15,454 nucleotides of DNA from Candidatus Anderseniibacteriota bacterium (GCA_003229735.1 QIFI01000045.1:1-15454), one strand, 5' to 3'. Numbered from the stretch's first letter, positions 7,324 to 13,852 are shown. Notes: a model not told the origin generated them from the sequence alone. Translations and numbers: made by a program.

Positions 7324-7358
7324 TAACCATTTTCCACCTCCTAGGTGGAAAATGGTTA
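7324..7358. repeat. perfect 15-bp palindrome
   Basis: TAACCATTTTCCACC (7324-7338) is perfectly inverted at 7344-7358 around a 5-base centre. It lies between the upstream terminator and the larger palindrome at 7361-7485. It has no U-tract, so it may be a repeat or a protein-binding site rather than a terminator. Confidence 0.55.
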
Positions 7359-7360
7359 AA

Positions 7361-7485
7361 CAAAGCTTTCGGGTATTTAGCTTAAGACGATATTGCGTAA
7401 ACGAGCCGCGAGATCCACTTTGCGTTAGCAAAGTTAGCTCGCGGTGAGTGAGCTGTCGTCTTAAGCTAAATACCCGAAAGCTTTG
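7361..7485. mobile_element. MITE-like 125-bp element with perfect 30-bp terminal inverted repeats
   Basis: The left arm 7361-7390 (begins CAAAGCTTTCGGG, ends TTAAGACGA) is the exact reverse complement of the right arm 7456-7485, 30 of 30 bases. The 65-base interior is itself folded: CCGCGAG and CTCGCGG pair around ACTTTGC-GTTA-GCAAAGT. The whole segment can extrude as a long branched hairpin. It encodes no protein, as expected for a miniature inverted-repeat element. I see no clear target duplication. It ends 36 bases before the rnpB -35 box. Alternatives are a structured RNA or a chromosomal protein-binding palindrome. Confidence 0.6.
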
Positions 7486-7521
7486 ATAAAATATCCTGCA
7501 ATAGTCTTTTCGATAATTTTT

Positions 7522-7549
7522 TTGACTAATTCCAATATTTCTGTATAAT
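7522..7549 (+). promoter_or_regulatory. promoter of rnpB
   Basis: The -35 TTGACT (7522-7527), a 16-base spacer and a perfect -10 TATAAT (7544-7549) place transcription start at about 7556-7557, exactly where helix P1 of the RNase P RNA begins. Confidence 0.85.
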
Positions 7550-7556
7550 AACAACC

Positions 7557-8210
7557 GAGATGGGTGAATGGTTGAGCAAGGCTCTCAAACGCCTTGTTAG
7601 GAAAGTCCGGACACCCTTTTGTTCATACAAAAGTCCAGGGTGACAGGTAACACCTGCCGTCCAGCAAATATTCTCTGAATAAAGCTGGATAGGGATCTGA
7701 ACAGATTACAAAGACAAAACACATGTGATGTCTTTTAGTCTTAGTAAGACGAAGAGTGCAACAGAAACATACTACCTGCGCCTCATTCATTTACATGACC
7801 ACATACGAACACGAACGGGTGGCACGATGGAAAGGATTCCAGCCCGAAGGCCTCCTCAGAGGTCATGCCCGGTGGTAGGGAATTCCGTGGGGCCCCACCT
7901 TTGGTGGGGAAACCGGAACTGTACGCAGGGCCTGGAAGGGAGCCATCGTGACAGGACCCGTTCATATAAATCATGTCAATGAATGAGGCACAGGAAAAGG
8001 TGAAATCGTGAGGTAAGAGCTCACGCGCGGGTGTGGCAACACACCCGCGGGGCAAACCCCACCCGGTGCAATTCCAAGCAGAACCCTCTTTGGGTTCAGG
8101 TAGGAAGCAAAACCTCGCTCATTCCCATGAGCGGGCCCGAGGCTTATTGCGAAGTAAGCCCCAGATAGATAACCATTTTCAATGACAGAATCCGGCTTAC
8201 AGCCCATCTC
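7557..8210 (+). ncRNA. rnpB: RNase P RNA (bacterial type A), enlarged by an insertion in P12
   Basis: This is the catalytic RNA that removes 5' leaders from pre-tRNAs. Conserved elements appear in order: P1 GAGATGGG (7557) pairing with CCCATCTC (to 8210); CR-I AGGAAAGTCCGGACAC near 7600; AGGGTGACAGGTAACACCTG; CR-II AGAGTGCAACAGAAAC near 7755; CR-III AAGGTGAAATCGTGAGGTAAGAGC near 7997-8020 (described by position); P14 with a 10-bp stem and GCAA tetraloop (8026-8049); AGATAGATAACC; and CR-V ACAGAATCCGGCTTAC (8185-8200). At about 654 nt it is well above the usual 350-420. The excess is mainly P12: a 19-position stem with one mismatch (7780-7798 with 7971-7989) capped by a 151-base palindromic element. 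The L15 region lacks the usual GGU and reads GGGGCAAACCCC. It has its own promoter and terminator. Confidence 0.97.
7813..7963. mobile_element. palindromic element copy B, at the tip of RNase P RNA helix P12
   Basis: It is bounded by GAACGGGT (7813-7820) and ACCCGTTC (7956-7963). The same asymmetric loop as copy A follows (GG at 7821-7822 opposite ACAGG at 7951-7955), then an 8-bp helix CACGATGG (7823-7830) with CCATCGTG (7943-7950). Three pairs of that helix differ from copy A at both bases, keeping complementarity. The identical 39-base core is 7877-7915. Relative to copy A it has 30 extra bases (7847-7876) that form a GGCCTC-GAGGTC hairpin, and one base fewer. In the reading frame used by copy A it contains a stop, so this copy could not sit in frame in a protein gene. 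It occupies a part of P12 that varies widely among bacteria, so RNase P should tolerate it. Confidence 0.8.
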
Positions 8211-8212
8211 TA

Positions 8213-8242
8213 TAAAAAATCCGATTACACATCGGATTTTTT
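8213..8242. terminator. bidirectional rho-independent terminator between rnpB and rnhA
   Basis: ATCCGAT (8219-8225), loop TACAC and ATCGGAT (8231-8237) form a hairpin flanked by A-tracts on the left and T-tracts on the right. It can end rnpB on the plus strand and the rnhA operon on the minus strand. Confidence 0.85.
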
Positions 8243-8255
8243 CTAATCAAACAAA

Positions 8256-8660
8256 TTATTTCGATTTATCCAGCGCTCGATTAACCAACCAATCCGCTCT
8301 CTTATTCTTCCCTCTCTTCACATGCTTAAAACTCACTTGCTCAAACCCGGCCAAAACCTCTTCCACCTCTGTAAAAAGTGGTTTCAACTTTACATCCTTC
8401 ACCCGATATTCCCCCTTTATCTGCTTAACAATTAGCTCGCTATCCATAAACACCTTCAACTCTGCTACTTTTTCTCTTCTGGCTCGTTTCAACCCAGCCA
8501 CCAGGGCCTGATACTCCGCCTGATTATTTGTCGCCTTTCCAATGCACTCTCCTTTTTCGATAACCTCGTGCCCCTCAATCTTAAGCACATACCCAATCCC
8601 GGCCGGCCCCGGATTGCCTCTCGATCCCCCATCGGTGTAAAGTATCGCGTGTTTATCCAT
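8256..8660 (-). CDS. rnhA: ribonuclease HI
   Basis: This 134-residue cytosolic enzyme cleaves the RNA strand of RNA-DNA hybrids, removing primers and R-loops. All four carboxylates of the DEDD active site are visible: D10 in YTDGGSRGNPG, E49 in NNQAEYQAL, D73 in FMDSELIVKQI, and D123 in NKRADWLVN. It lacks the basic protrusion region of the E. coli enzyme and is slightly shorter, as in the archaeal/short-type RNase HI group. ATG start. It is the last gene of the operon, 35 bases after recJ in an AT-rich spacer, and ends at a terminator shared with the convergent rnpB gene. Pairing with recJ suggests shared replication and repair duties, but this is inference. Confidence 0.96.
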   Translation of the reverse strand: MDKHAILYTDGGSRGNPGPAGIGYVLKIEGHEVIEKGECIGKATNNQAEYQALVAGLKRARREKVAELKVFMDSELIVKQIKGEYRVKDVKLKPLFTEVEEVLAGFEQVSFKHVKRGKNKRADWLVNRALDKSK

Positions 8661-8695
8661 TGAAAATTAATTAATTAAAAATTGTAAATTAAAAA
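8661..8695. repeat. AT-rich TTAATTAATTAAAAATT spacer repeat
   Basis: The rnhA-recJ spacer is a degenerate run of ATTAATTAATTAAAAATT and AAATTAAAAATT, like the AT-rich repeat in the 3688-3793 spacer. No ribosome binding site for rnhA is apparent in it. Confidence 0.4.
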
Positions 8696-10378
8696 TTATT
8701 CCGCCACTATTCTTACTCCCCCACTTTCCACAATATCCCTAACATTCAATTGCAAATCCCTCCTCCCCATATACTCATTAACCTCTAACTGGAACAAGAC
8801 ATCAACCTTTGATCCCGATTTCAATTTCTGCTCCTCCAGCCTCTCGGTTAATCCGAATCCAATTCCCCCTAGCTCATCATCTCGATTCAGAAAAGTCAGC
8901 TTACCATGATCCCCCGTTTTTCCCACCCCCCGCCAGGCCAAGAGCGACATTCTCCTGACCACAAAAACTGGTGGTTCATTTTTCTCGCCAAAAGGAGCCA
9001 AAGTCTCAATAAACTCCTGTAGGGGCCAGTCCAGCAGTTCCGTATCAACTTCATAATCGGCCCACACAATTTCCTCTTTCGCCGCCTCGAGCACCTTCCC
9101 TGCTGACATCATTAGAGCCTGCTTTAACTCCTCAATATTTTGCGGTAAAGCCGTAAAACCGGCCGCCCCGGCATGCCCGCCAAATTTCACTAAGTACTGC
9201 TTATTCTCCGCCAACAGATCAACCACATTAATTCCCGCCGGCGCCCGGGCCGAACCCACTGCTCCTTCCGCGCTGGACCCCACCACAAAAGCCGGCTTGT
9301 CAAACTTATTACTCATCTTATTTGCCACCAACCCCACCACTCCCGGCGCCCAATCCTCATTATAAGCAAACACAATTGGTGTATCATTGTCTCCCACTTG
9401 TGCCAGGACTTCAGATTGGATACCCTGGCTCACCACTCGCCGCTGATTATTTATCCGTTTTAACTCCCCTGCCAATCCAATAGCCTCTTCTTCCGTTTCC
9501 GCCATCAGTAAATCAAAAGCCATTTGCGGATGCTTCATCCGGCCAGCCGCATTTAACAACGGGGCTATCCTAAAACTAATAAACTCCGTGGAAACAGATT
9601 GCCCATCCAGCAGTACTCGCAAACCCGGCCGCCTGCTCCGCTCTAAAATTTTCAACCCGAAATATACTAAGGCCCTATTCTCGCCAACCAACGGCATAAT
9701 ATCCGCCACTGTCCCCAGACATGCTAAATCAAGCAGCCATTTCTCCGCCTCTAAAGCATCAGCCATCTGACATCTTTTATCTCTAAATAAAGCCTGGCTC
9801 ACTTTCCACGCCACCCCAGCTCCGCTCAATAAAGCAAAAGGATATCCCTTCAGCATAGGATGCACTATGGCCACCGCCTCCGGCCATTCATCCGGCACCG
9901 TATGATGATCGGTCACCACCACATCAATTCCCTGGTCCTTAAGCCGCTTAACTTCCCCGGCTCCGCTAATTCCACAATCAACCGTCACCAGCAATTGCAT
10001 CTCTGCCGCCAAGGATTTAAGCACTTCCATATTCAATCCGTACCCCTGCGCCATCCGGTCCGGTAAAAAAGGCACCACCTGCCCCCCCAGTTTTCTAATC
10101 GCTTCCACCATAATAGCCGTACTGGTTACCCCATCCACGTCATAATCTCCATACACCACTATCTGCTCTGCCCGTTCAATTGCCTGATAAATTCTATTCA
10201 CCGCTGTCTTCATATCATGCATCAGATAAGGATCATGAATATCCCGCTCATAGATCGGGCGCAGTTCATCCATTTTTTCAGGCACTTTAAACCCGCGTTG
10301 CTTTAACAACCCCCGCTTCAATATCTCCAATGACCCCACTGAACCACCGTTTCCCCTAATCTTCCAAATCCGGTCCAT
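8696..10378 (-). CDS. recJ: single-stranded-DNA-specific exonuclease RecJ
   Basis: This is a 560-residue cytosolic 5'-3' ssDNA exonuclease of recombinational and mismatch repair, DHH superfamily, using Mn2+/Mg2+. The DHH domain shows VVYGDYDVDGVTSTAIM (about 74-90), VTVDCGISG (about 131-139, metal-binding Asp) and VVVTDHHT (153-160). Then come FRIAPLLNAAGRM (about 269-281), WAPGVVGLVANK (343-354), GAVGSARAP, and the DHHA1 motif GGHAGAAGFT (400-409). The C-terminal ~130 residues fit the OB-fold DNA-binding domain. Length is typical. The ATG start lies two bases after the stop of the upstream four-helix-bundle gene, so translation is probably coupled. Confidence 0.96.
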   Translation of the reverse strand: MDRIWKIRGNGGSVGSLEILKRGLLKQRGFKVPEKMDELRPIYERDIHDPYLMHDMKTAVNRIYQAIERAEQIVVYGDYDVDGVTSTAIMVEAIRKLGGQVVPFLPDRMAQGYGLNMEVLKSLAAEMQLLVTVDCGISGAGEVKRLKDQGIDVVVTDHHTVPDEWPEAVAIVHPMLKGYPFALLSGAGVAWKVSQALFRDKRCQMADALEAEKWLLDLACLGTVADIMPLVGENRALVYFGLKILERSRRPGLRVLLDGQSVSTEFISFRIAPLLNAAGRMKHPQMAFDLLMAETEEEAIGLAGELKRINNQRRVVSQGIQSEVLAQVGDNDTPIVFAYNEDWAPGVVGLVANKMSNKFDKPAFVVGSSAEGAVGSARAPAGINVVDLLAENKQYLVKFGGHAGAAGFTALPQNIEELKQALMMSAGKVLEAAKEEIVWADYEVDTELLDWPLQEFIETLAPFGEKNEPPVFVVRRMSLLAWRGVGKTGDHGKLTFLNRDDELGGIGFGLTERLEEQKLKSGSKVDVLFQLEVNEYMGRRDLQLNVRDIVESGGVRIVAE

Positions 10379-10380
10379 CC

Positions 10381-10812
10381 CTATAACGAAACCTTGGGCC
10401 CCTTAGCATGATTGGCTATCACCTGGCGGTCGGTATTAGTATGCTTAATAAATTTTCGGAGCAGGGAAATTACCGCCGCGTATTGGGTAATCAAACTGGA
10501 CAAGTCCCGCCTCACCTCATCATTTTGCTGTAACACATGAATTAGGCGCAGCCAATAATCGGATTCAATTGCCCTAAACCTGGCCTCCTTAATATGCTTA
10601 TCAAATTCCCCGGCCGTCTCGGCCGCGTTAGCCCGCACTAAATGTGCTCCCACCCCCGTCGCCGCTCTCACTAATTCTTCCTGCACTACCCTATGGCCCT
10701 TCGATTCTCCCATCACGTCCACCAAGCTCACCACATCTTGAGTCACCTGAAATACCCGGTCCCAAAGCTCCGCCTGCTTCCGCTCCCACATTACATTTTT
10801 ATCTTCCGCCAT
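10381..10812 (-). CDS. four-helix-bundle protein (S23-like), divergent
   Basis: This is a small, all-helical protein of about 143 residues resembling the four-helix-bundle/S23 family often found in intervening sequences and in uncultivated bacteria. That family usually begins with an ...LWxxAxxL... helix, matched by KQAELWDRVFQVTQDVVSL, followed by a helix around EELVRAATGVGAHLVRANAAETAGEFDKHIKEA, which corresponds to the family's RRAxxSIxxNIAEG region. Here that signature is degraded. Function is unknown; family members form cyclic pentamers. ATG at 10812 is preferred over a GTG twelve codons upstream, because an extended -10 box sits exactly where it would give a near-leaderless mRNA starting at 10812. 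It is promoter-proximal to recJ (2-base gap) and rnhA. Confidence 0.75.
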   Translation of the reverse strand: MAEDKNVMWERKQAELWDRVFQVTQDVVSLVDVMGESKGHRVVQEELVRAATGVGAHLVRANAAETAGEFDKHIKEARFRAIESDYWLRLIHVLQQNDEVRRDLSSLITQYAAVISLLRKFIKHTNTDRQVIANHAKGPKVSL

Positions 10813-10818
10813 TTCTTC

Positions 10819-10827
10819 ATTATAACA
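10819..10827 (-). promoter_or_regulatory. extended -10 promoter for the four-helix-bundle/recJ/rnhA operon
   Basis: On the minus strand TGTTATAAT matches a perfect extended -10 (TGn plus TATAAT, 10819-10824). The expected start, about 7 bases downstream, falls on the A of the ATG at 10812, predicting a leaderless transcript. No strong -35 is present, which an extended -10 can tolerate. Confidence 0.6.
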
Positions 10828-10877
10828 CAGCCCGGTCCTCGTCCCCACCTATAGTATTCCGCCCACTGATCAATATA

Positions 10878-11112
10878 TCCCCTCTCCTCACCGGGGAGAG
10901 AGGATAGGGTGAGGGGCATCACCGTCGCGCCATTGGTCATTGGGAATTGGTCATTATCCGTAACCGTCACTCCCTTCTCCCCTCTGGGAGAAGGCCAGGA
11001 TGAGGGGCGCGCCGTCGCCTTTAATCATTTGAACTTTGGATTTGATTTGACATTTGGATTTTGATATTTAGATTTCACCAGTGGTCATTGGGAATTGGGA
11101 ATGATCATTCCC
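10878..11112. repeat. composite of REP-like, ATTTGGATTTTG and GGTCATTGGGAATTGG repeats
   Basis: The 10828-11154 spacer has no gene. It holds two REP-like units in the same orientation (10878-10920 and 10970-11010: CCCCTCTCC or CCCTTCTCC, a GGGAGA arm, then GATGAGGGG or GGTGAGGGG and a GCCGTCGC-type end). GGTCATTGGGAATTGG is found at 10935-10950 and again at 11083-11098, and T-rich ATTTGGATTTTG units lie near 11025-11075. The 16-bp perfect palindrome GGGAATGATCATTCCC is at 11097-11112. It lies downstream of eno and upstream of the recJ operon, so it could influence both mRNA ends, but no U-tract terminator is evident. Confidence 0.6.
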
Positions 11113-11154
11113 GAAACCCGCTTCCTCCTGCCTATGAATAGGAAAAAGCAGTTA

Positions 11155-12453
11155 CTAGGCGCGAGATCTTATCTTCTCCAAAAACCTCTGCAGATCATGT
11201 GACAAATTTTCACCCACATCATCCTCAATCATCAGCAGTCGATTATATTTAGCTGTCCGATCCGATCTGGAAGGCGCTCCCATTTTTACTTGACCCGCGG
11301 ATACAGCCACGCTCAAATCCGCGATAAAAGCATCCTCTGTCTCACCAGATCGGTGTGAAATAACTATATTCTGGCCGGAATCTCGAGCTGCCCTGATGGC
11401 CGCCAATGTTTCCGTTAGTGTCCCCACCTGATTAAGCTTAATTAGTACCGCGTTAGCCGCTTTCTTTCTCGCCCCCTCCTCTATCCTAACTGTATTCGTA
11501 GCATATAAATCATCACCCACAATCTGAATCAACCTTCCCATCTTCTTAAACCCCGTCACCCAATGATCCCATTTATCCTCCGCGAATGGATCCTCTATGG
11601 AAATCAGCGGATACTGCTTCTGCCATGATTGATACCTAAAAGCTAAATCTTGAGCCGACAAACTTTCTCCATCCAACTCATATCGATCAGCTTCCTGGTT
11701 ATAGAATTCCGAGGCCGCCGCGTCTATACCCAGCCACGCGTCCACCCCCGGCACATACCCCGCTTTTTTCATGGCCTGAATCAGATAATTAAACACCAGC
11801 TCGCTTTTATCCAGCCGGGGCGCGAATCCTCCCTCTAAACCCACCTCTAAAGGATAACCATCAGCCGCCAGCCCCTCGGCCAATTGATGATATATTTCTA
11901 CCCCCATTCTTAGCGCCTCCGAAAAACTTGGTGACCCCATTGGCAGCACCTGAAATTCCTGAATCGACAAGTTATTGCTGGCATGTTTACCGCCATTAAT
12001 TAAATTCATCTGCGGCACCGGCATCACCGGATCCGCTCCCGCCCACATTTTCTCCAGATATTTATACAAATATATCCCTCCGGCCGCCGCCTCGGCTCTG
12101 GCCACTGCCATCGATACCGCTAAAATCGCATTGGCTCCCAATTTGGATTTATTTGGCGTGCCATCCATCTCCAGCATCAAGTTATCTATCTTGCTCTGAT
12201 TGGCGGTATTTTGCCCCACTAATCCTTCTCTAATTACTCCATTCACGTAGCCCACCGCTTTCAATACTCCCTGGCCATCAAATCTACTTTCGTCTCCATC
12301 CCTTAATTCCCGCGCCTCATGAATGCCTGTTGACGTGCCTGCCGGCACTTTGGCCAGCCCCACCCCGGACCCGGCCACCACCACCGCCTCCACTGTCGGC
12401 ACTCCTCTGGAATCCAATATCTCCCTCCCGATAATTCGCTCAATTTTAGGCAT
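11155..12453 (-). CDS. eno: enolase (phosphopyruvate hydratase)
   Basis: This 432-residue cytosolic enzyme interconverts 2-phosphoglycerate and phosphoenolpyruvate. The N-terminal capping domain has IGREILDSRG and KVPAGTSTG; the barrel has the Mg2+ ligands D243 (LGIDAAA), E287 (SIEDPFAE) and D314 (VGDDL). Catalytic residues are visible: H157 (GGKHASNN), E166 (IQEF), E207 (GLEGGFAP), K339 (LIKLNQ), the HRS loop 367-369 (SHRSGETED) and K390 (VKMGAPSRSDR). Unusual changes are DSRGV for the near-invariant DSRGN, and GLEGG for GDEGG. ATG at 12453 is chosen because it matches the family start; the open frame extends to a TTG 11 codons upstream. It is probably the terminal gene of the glycolytic group, 172 bases after pgk. 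A TATTTT box at 12460-12465 could give a leaderless mRNA. Confidence 0.97.
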   Translation of the reverse strand: MPKIERIIGREILDSRGVPTVEAVVVAGSGVGLAKVPAGTSTGIHEARELRDGDESRFDGQGVLKAVGYVNGVIREGLVGQNTANQSKIDNLMLEMDGTPNKSKLGANAILAVSMAVARAEAAAGGIYLYKYLEKMWAGADPVMPVPQMNLINGGKHASNNLSIQEFQVLPMGSPSFSEALRMGVEIYHQLAEGLAADGYPLEVGLEGGFAPRLDKSELVFNYLIQAMKKAGYVPGVDAWLGIDAAASEFYNQEADRYELDGESLSAQDLAFRYQSWQKQYPLISIEDPFAEDKWDHWVTGFKKMGRLIQIVGDDLYATNTVRIEEGARKKAANAVLIKLNQVGTLTETLAAIRAARDSGQNIVISHRSGETEDAFIADLSVAVSAGQVKMGAPSRSDRTAKYNRLLMIEDDVGENLSHDLQRFLEKIRSRA

Positions 12454-12528
12454 CGTTACAAAATAACTTACTAAGATTACATTCAAGCTGTGTCCAGATA
12501 TGGCTTTTCTGATTGAGATAAATATGAG

Positions 12529-12545
12529 CTGTAGTATAACTACAG
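12529..12545. other. small hairpin in the pgk-eno spacer
   Basis: CTGTAGT (12529-12535), ATA and ACTACAG (12539-12545) form a 7-bp palindrome. On the minus strand it contains TATACT, a possible -10 box for eno, but no convincing -35 is positioned for it. Nothing else is recognised in the 12454-12625 spacer. Confidence 0.35.
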
Positions 12546-12625
12546 TGAGTGTTTATTGATTGAGGAAAAGTCATAGATGGATATAGATTGGGTGTAAGAT
12601 TGGTAAGTTATTTTGGAACGGTGCC

Positions 12626-13852
12626 TTAGGCATTACTTTCCTCTTTTTTTCTTATTGGTGTCAGCCCCGGCATCGGACTACCTTCCAAAAAGGCTACCAT
12701 CGCCCCGCCGCCCACCGACACGTGATCAAACTTTTTTCTTAGCTTATACATTTCCAATACATGTACCGTCTCGCCGCCGCCCACCACCTTAAACGATTCC
12801 AGTTCCGCCAACCCAAACGCCAGCGACCTGGTTCCCTCCGAATACGCCGGCACTTCAAACATCCCAATTGGTCCATTCCACATAATAGTTTTTGCCTGCC
12901 GGCTTATATCTAAAAATTCCTTAACTGTAACCGGCCCCACGTCCCACACTCCTACCGCCGACGACAAGGCCGTATCCACGCTTACTACTTCCCGGCCGGT
13001 GGCCGATCCATCCAGAGATCCAATCACTAAATCCCTGGGAACAACAATTTTGTCTCCCGCCTCCTCCCATAATTCCTTAGCCACCTGCATATCTTCATAA
13101 GTAAAACTTTCTCTAGGCGCCTTTCCCTGATTAGCCAAAAACATATTGGCCAATACTCCGCCCACGCATAAAGAGTCCACCTGCTTGACCAGCTTTCGCA
13201 GTAAGTTCACTTTGGTATGCACTTTAGCCCCGCTTACTATGGCCACATATGGCCGCTCCGGCTCTTTCTTTAACTTCGAAAGCACTTCATACTCTTCCAC
13301 CGTCCTTCGGCCCGCGCAGGCCGTCATCAATCTCGGCACTTTAGACATCGATGTATGATCCCGATGAGACACGCTAAAAGCCTCATTTACATAAGCATCC
13401 CCTAAATCCGCCAGCTCCCCCGCTAATTTATCACTCCCTGCCGTCTCTCTTTCATCCGCTCGTAGATTCGGCAGCATAGCCACGCTTCCTTTCTCCATCC
13501 CATCAATAGCAGCTTTAACCGTATCCCCGGTCAACTGATCAATTAACCTCACATCCTCCTTTATCAAATCTTCTAATCTTCTATGAATTGGACCTAAGCT
13601 AAAATCCCCCTCACCCGCCGACGGCCTGCCCAAATGAGTCATTAAAATCACTTTGCACCGCCTCCGCTGTAATTCTTCAATGGTTGACATGGCCATCTCG
13701 ATCCGATAATCCTCATCTTCATCTACTTTATTATTCTCACCCACCGCCACATTGAAATCCACCCGCACCAGCACGGCCTTTCCATCCAATGGCACCTCGT
13801 CCATAGTCACCAAATCCTGACTCTTTTTCTTCTTCCCGCCTAATCCAAACAT
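12626..13852 (-). CDS. pgk: phosphoglycerate kinase
   Basis: This 408-residue two-domain cytosolic enzyme makes ATP and 3-phosphoglycerate from 1,3-bisphosphoglycerate. The N-domain has VLVRVDFNV (27-35), MTHLGRP (71-77), NLRADERE (129-136), and YVNEAFSVSHRDHTS (154-168). The C-domain has SGAKVHTKVNLL (207-218), MWNGPIGMFE (324-333), VVGGGETVH (356-364), and VGGGAMVAFLEG (380-391). Key positions are present, but several motifs deviate: GGGET for the common GGGDT and VGGGA for TGGGA. The protein starts with a lysine-rich tag (MFGLGGKKKKSQDL). The start is ATG with no Shine-Dalgarno; TATGAT at 13859-13864 lies 7 bases upstream, suggesting a leaderless mRNA. It is 156 bases downstream of gap. 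Confidence 0.95.
   Translation of the reverse strand: MFGLGGKKKKSQDLVTMDEVPLDGKAVLVRVDFNVAVGENNKVDEDEDYRIEMAMSTIEELQRRRCKVILMTHLGRPSAGEGDFSLGPIHRRLEDLIKEDVRLIDQLTGDTVKAAIDGMEKGSVAMLPNLRADERETAGSDKLAGELADLGDAYVNEAFSVSHRDHTSMSKVPRLMTACAGRRTVEEYEVLSKLKKEPERPYVAIVSGAKVHTKVNLLRKLVKQVDSLCVGGVLANMFLANQGKAPRESFTYEDMQVAKELWEEAGDKIVVPRDLVIGSLDGSATGREVVSVDTALSSAVGVWDVGPVTVKEFLDISRQAKTIMWNGPIGMFEVPAYSEGTRSLAFGLAELESFKVVGGGETVHVLEMYKLRKKFDHVSVGGGAMVAFLEGSPMPGLTPIRKKEESNA

Noticed and set aside
7222..7554. 110-residue open frame on the minus strand
   Set aside because: It runs antisense through the end of the pentapeptide gene, the terminator and the 30-bp-arm palindrome; its residues reflect those structures.
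7783..8207. Open frames on both strands inside the RNase P region
   Set aside because: The region is a structured RNA gene with all conserved motifs. The peptide resemblance to the glycosyltransferase insert (GLESFP) comes from the shared element DNA, not from a gene.
7361..8210. CRISPR array or toxin-antitoxin locus among the palindromes
   Set aside because: There are no regularly spaced direct repeats with unique spacers, and no small paired genes; the repeats are inverted hairpins.
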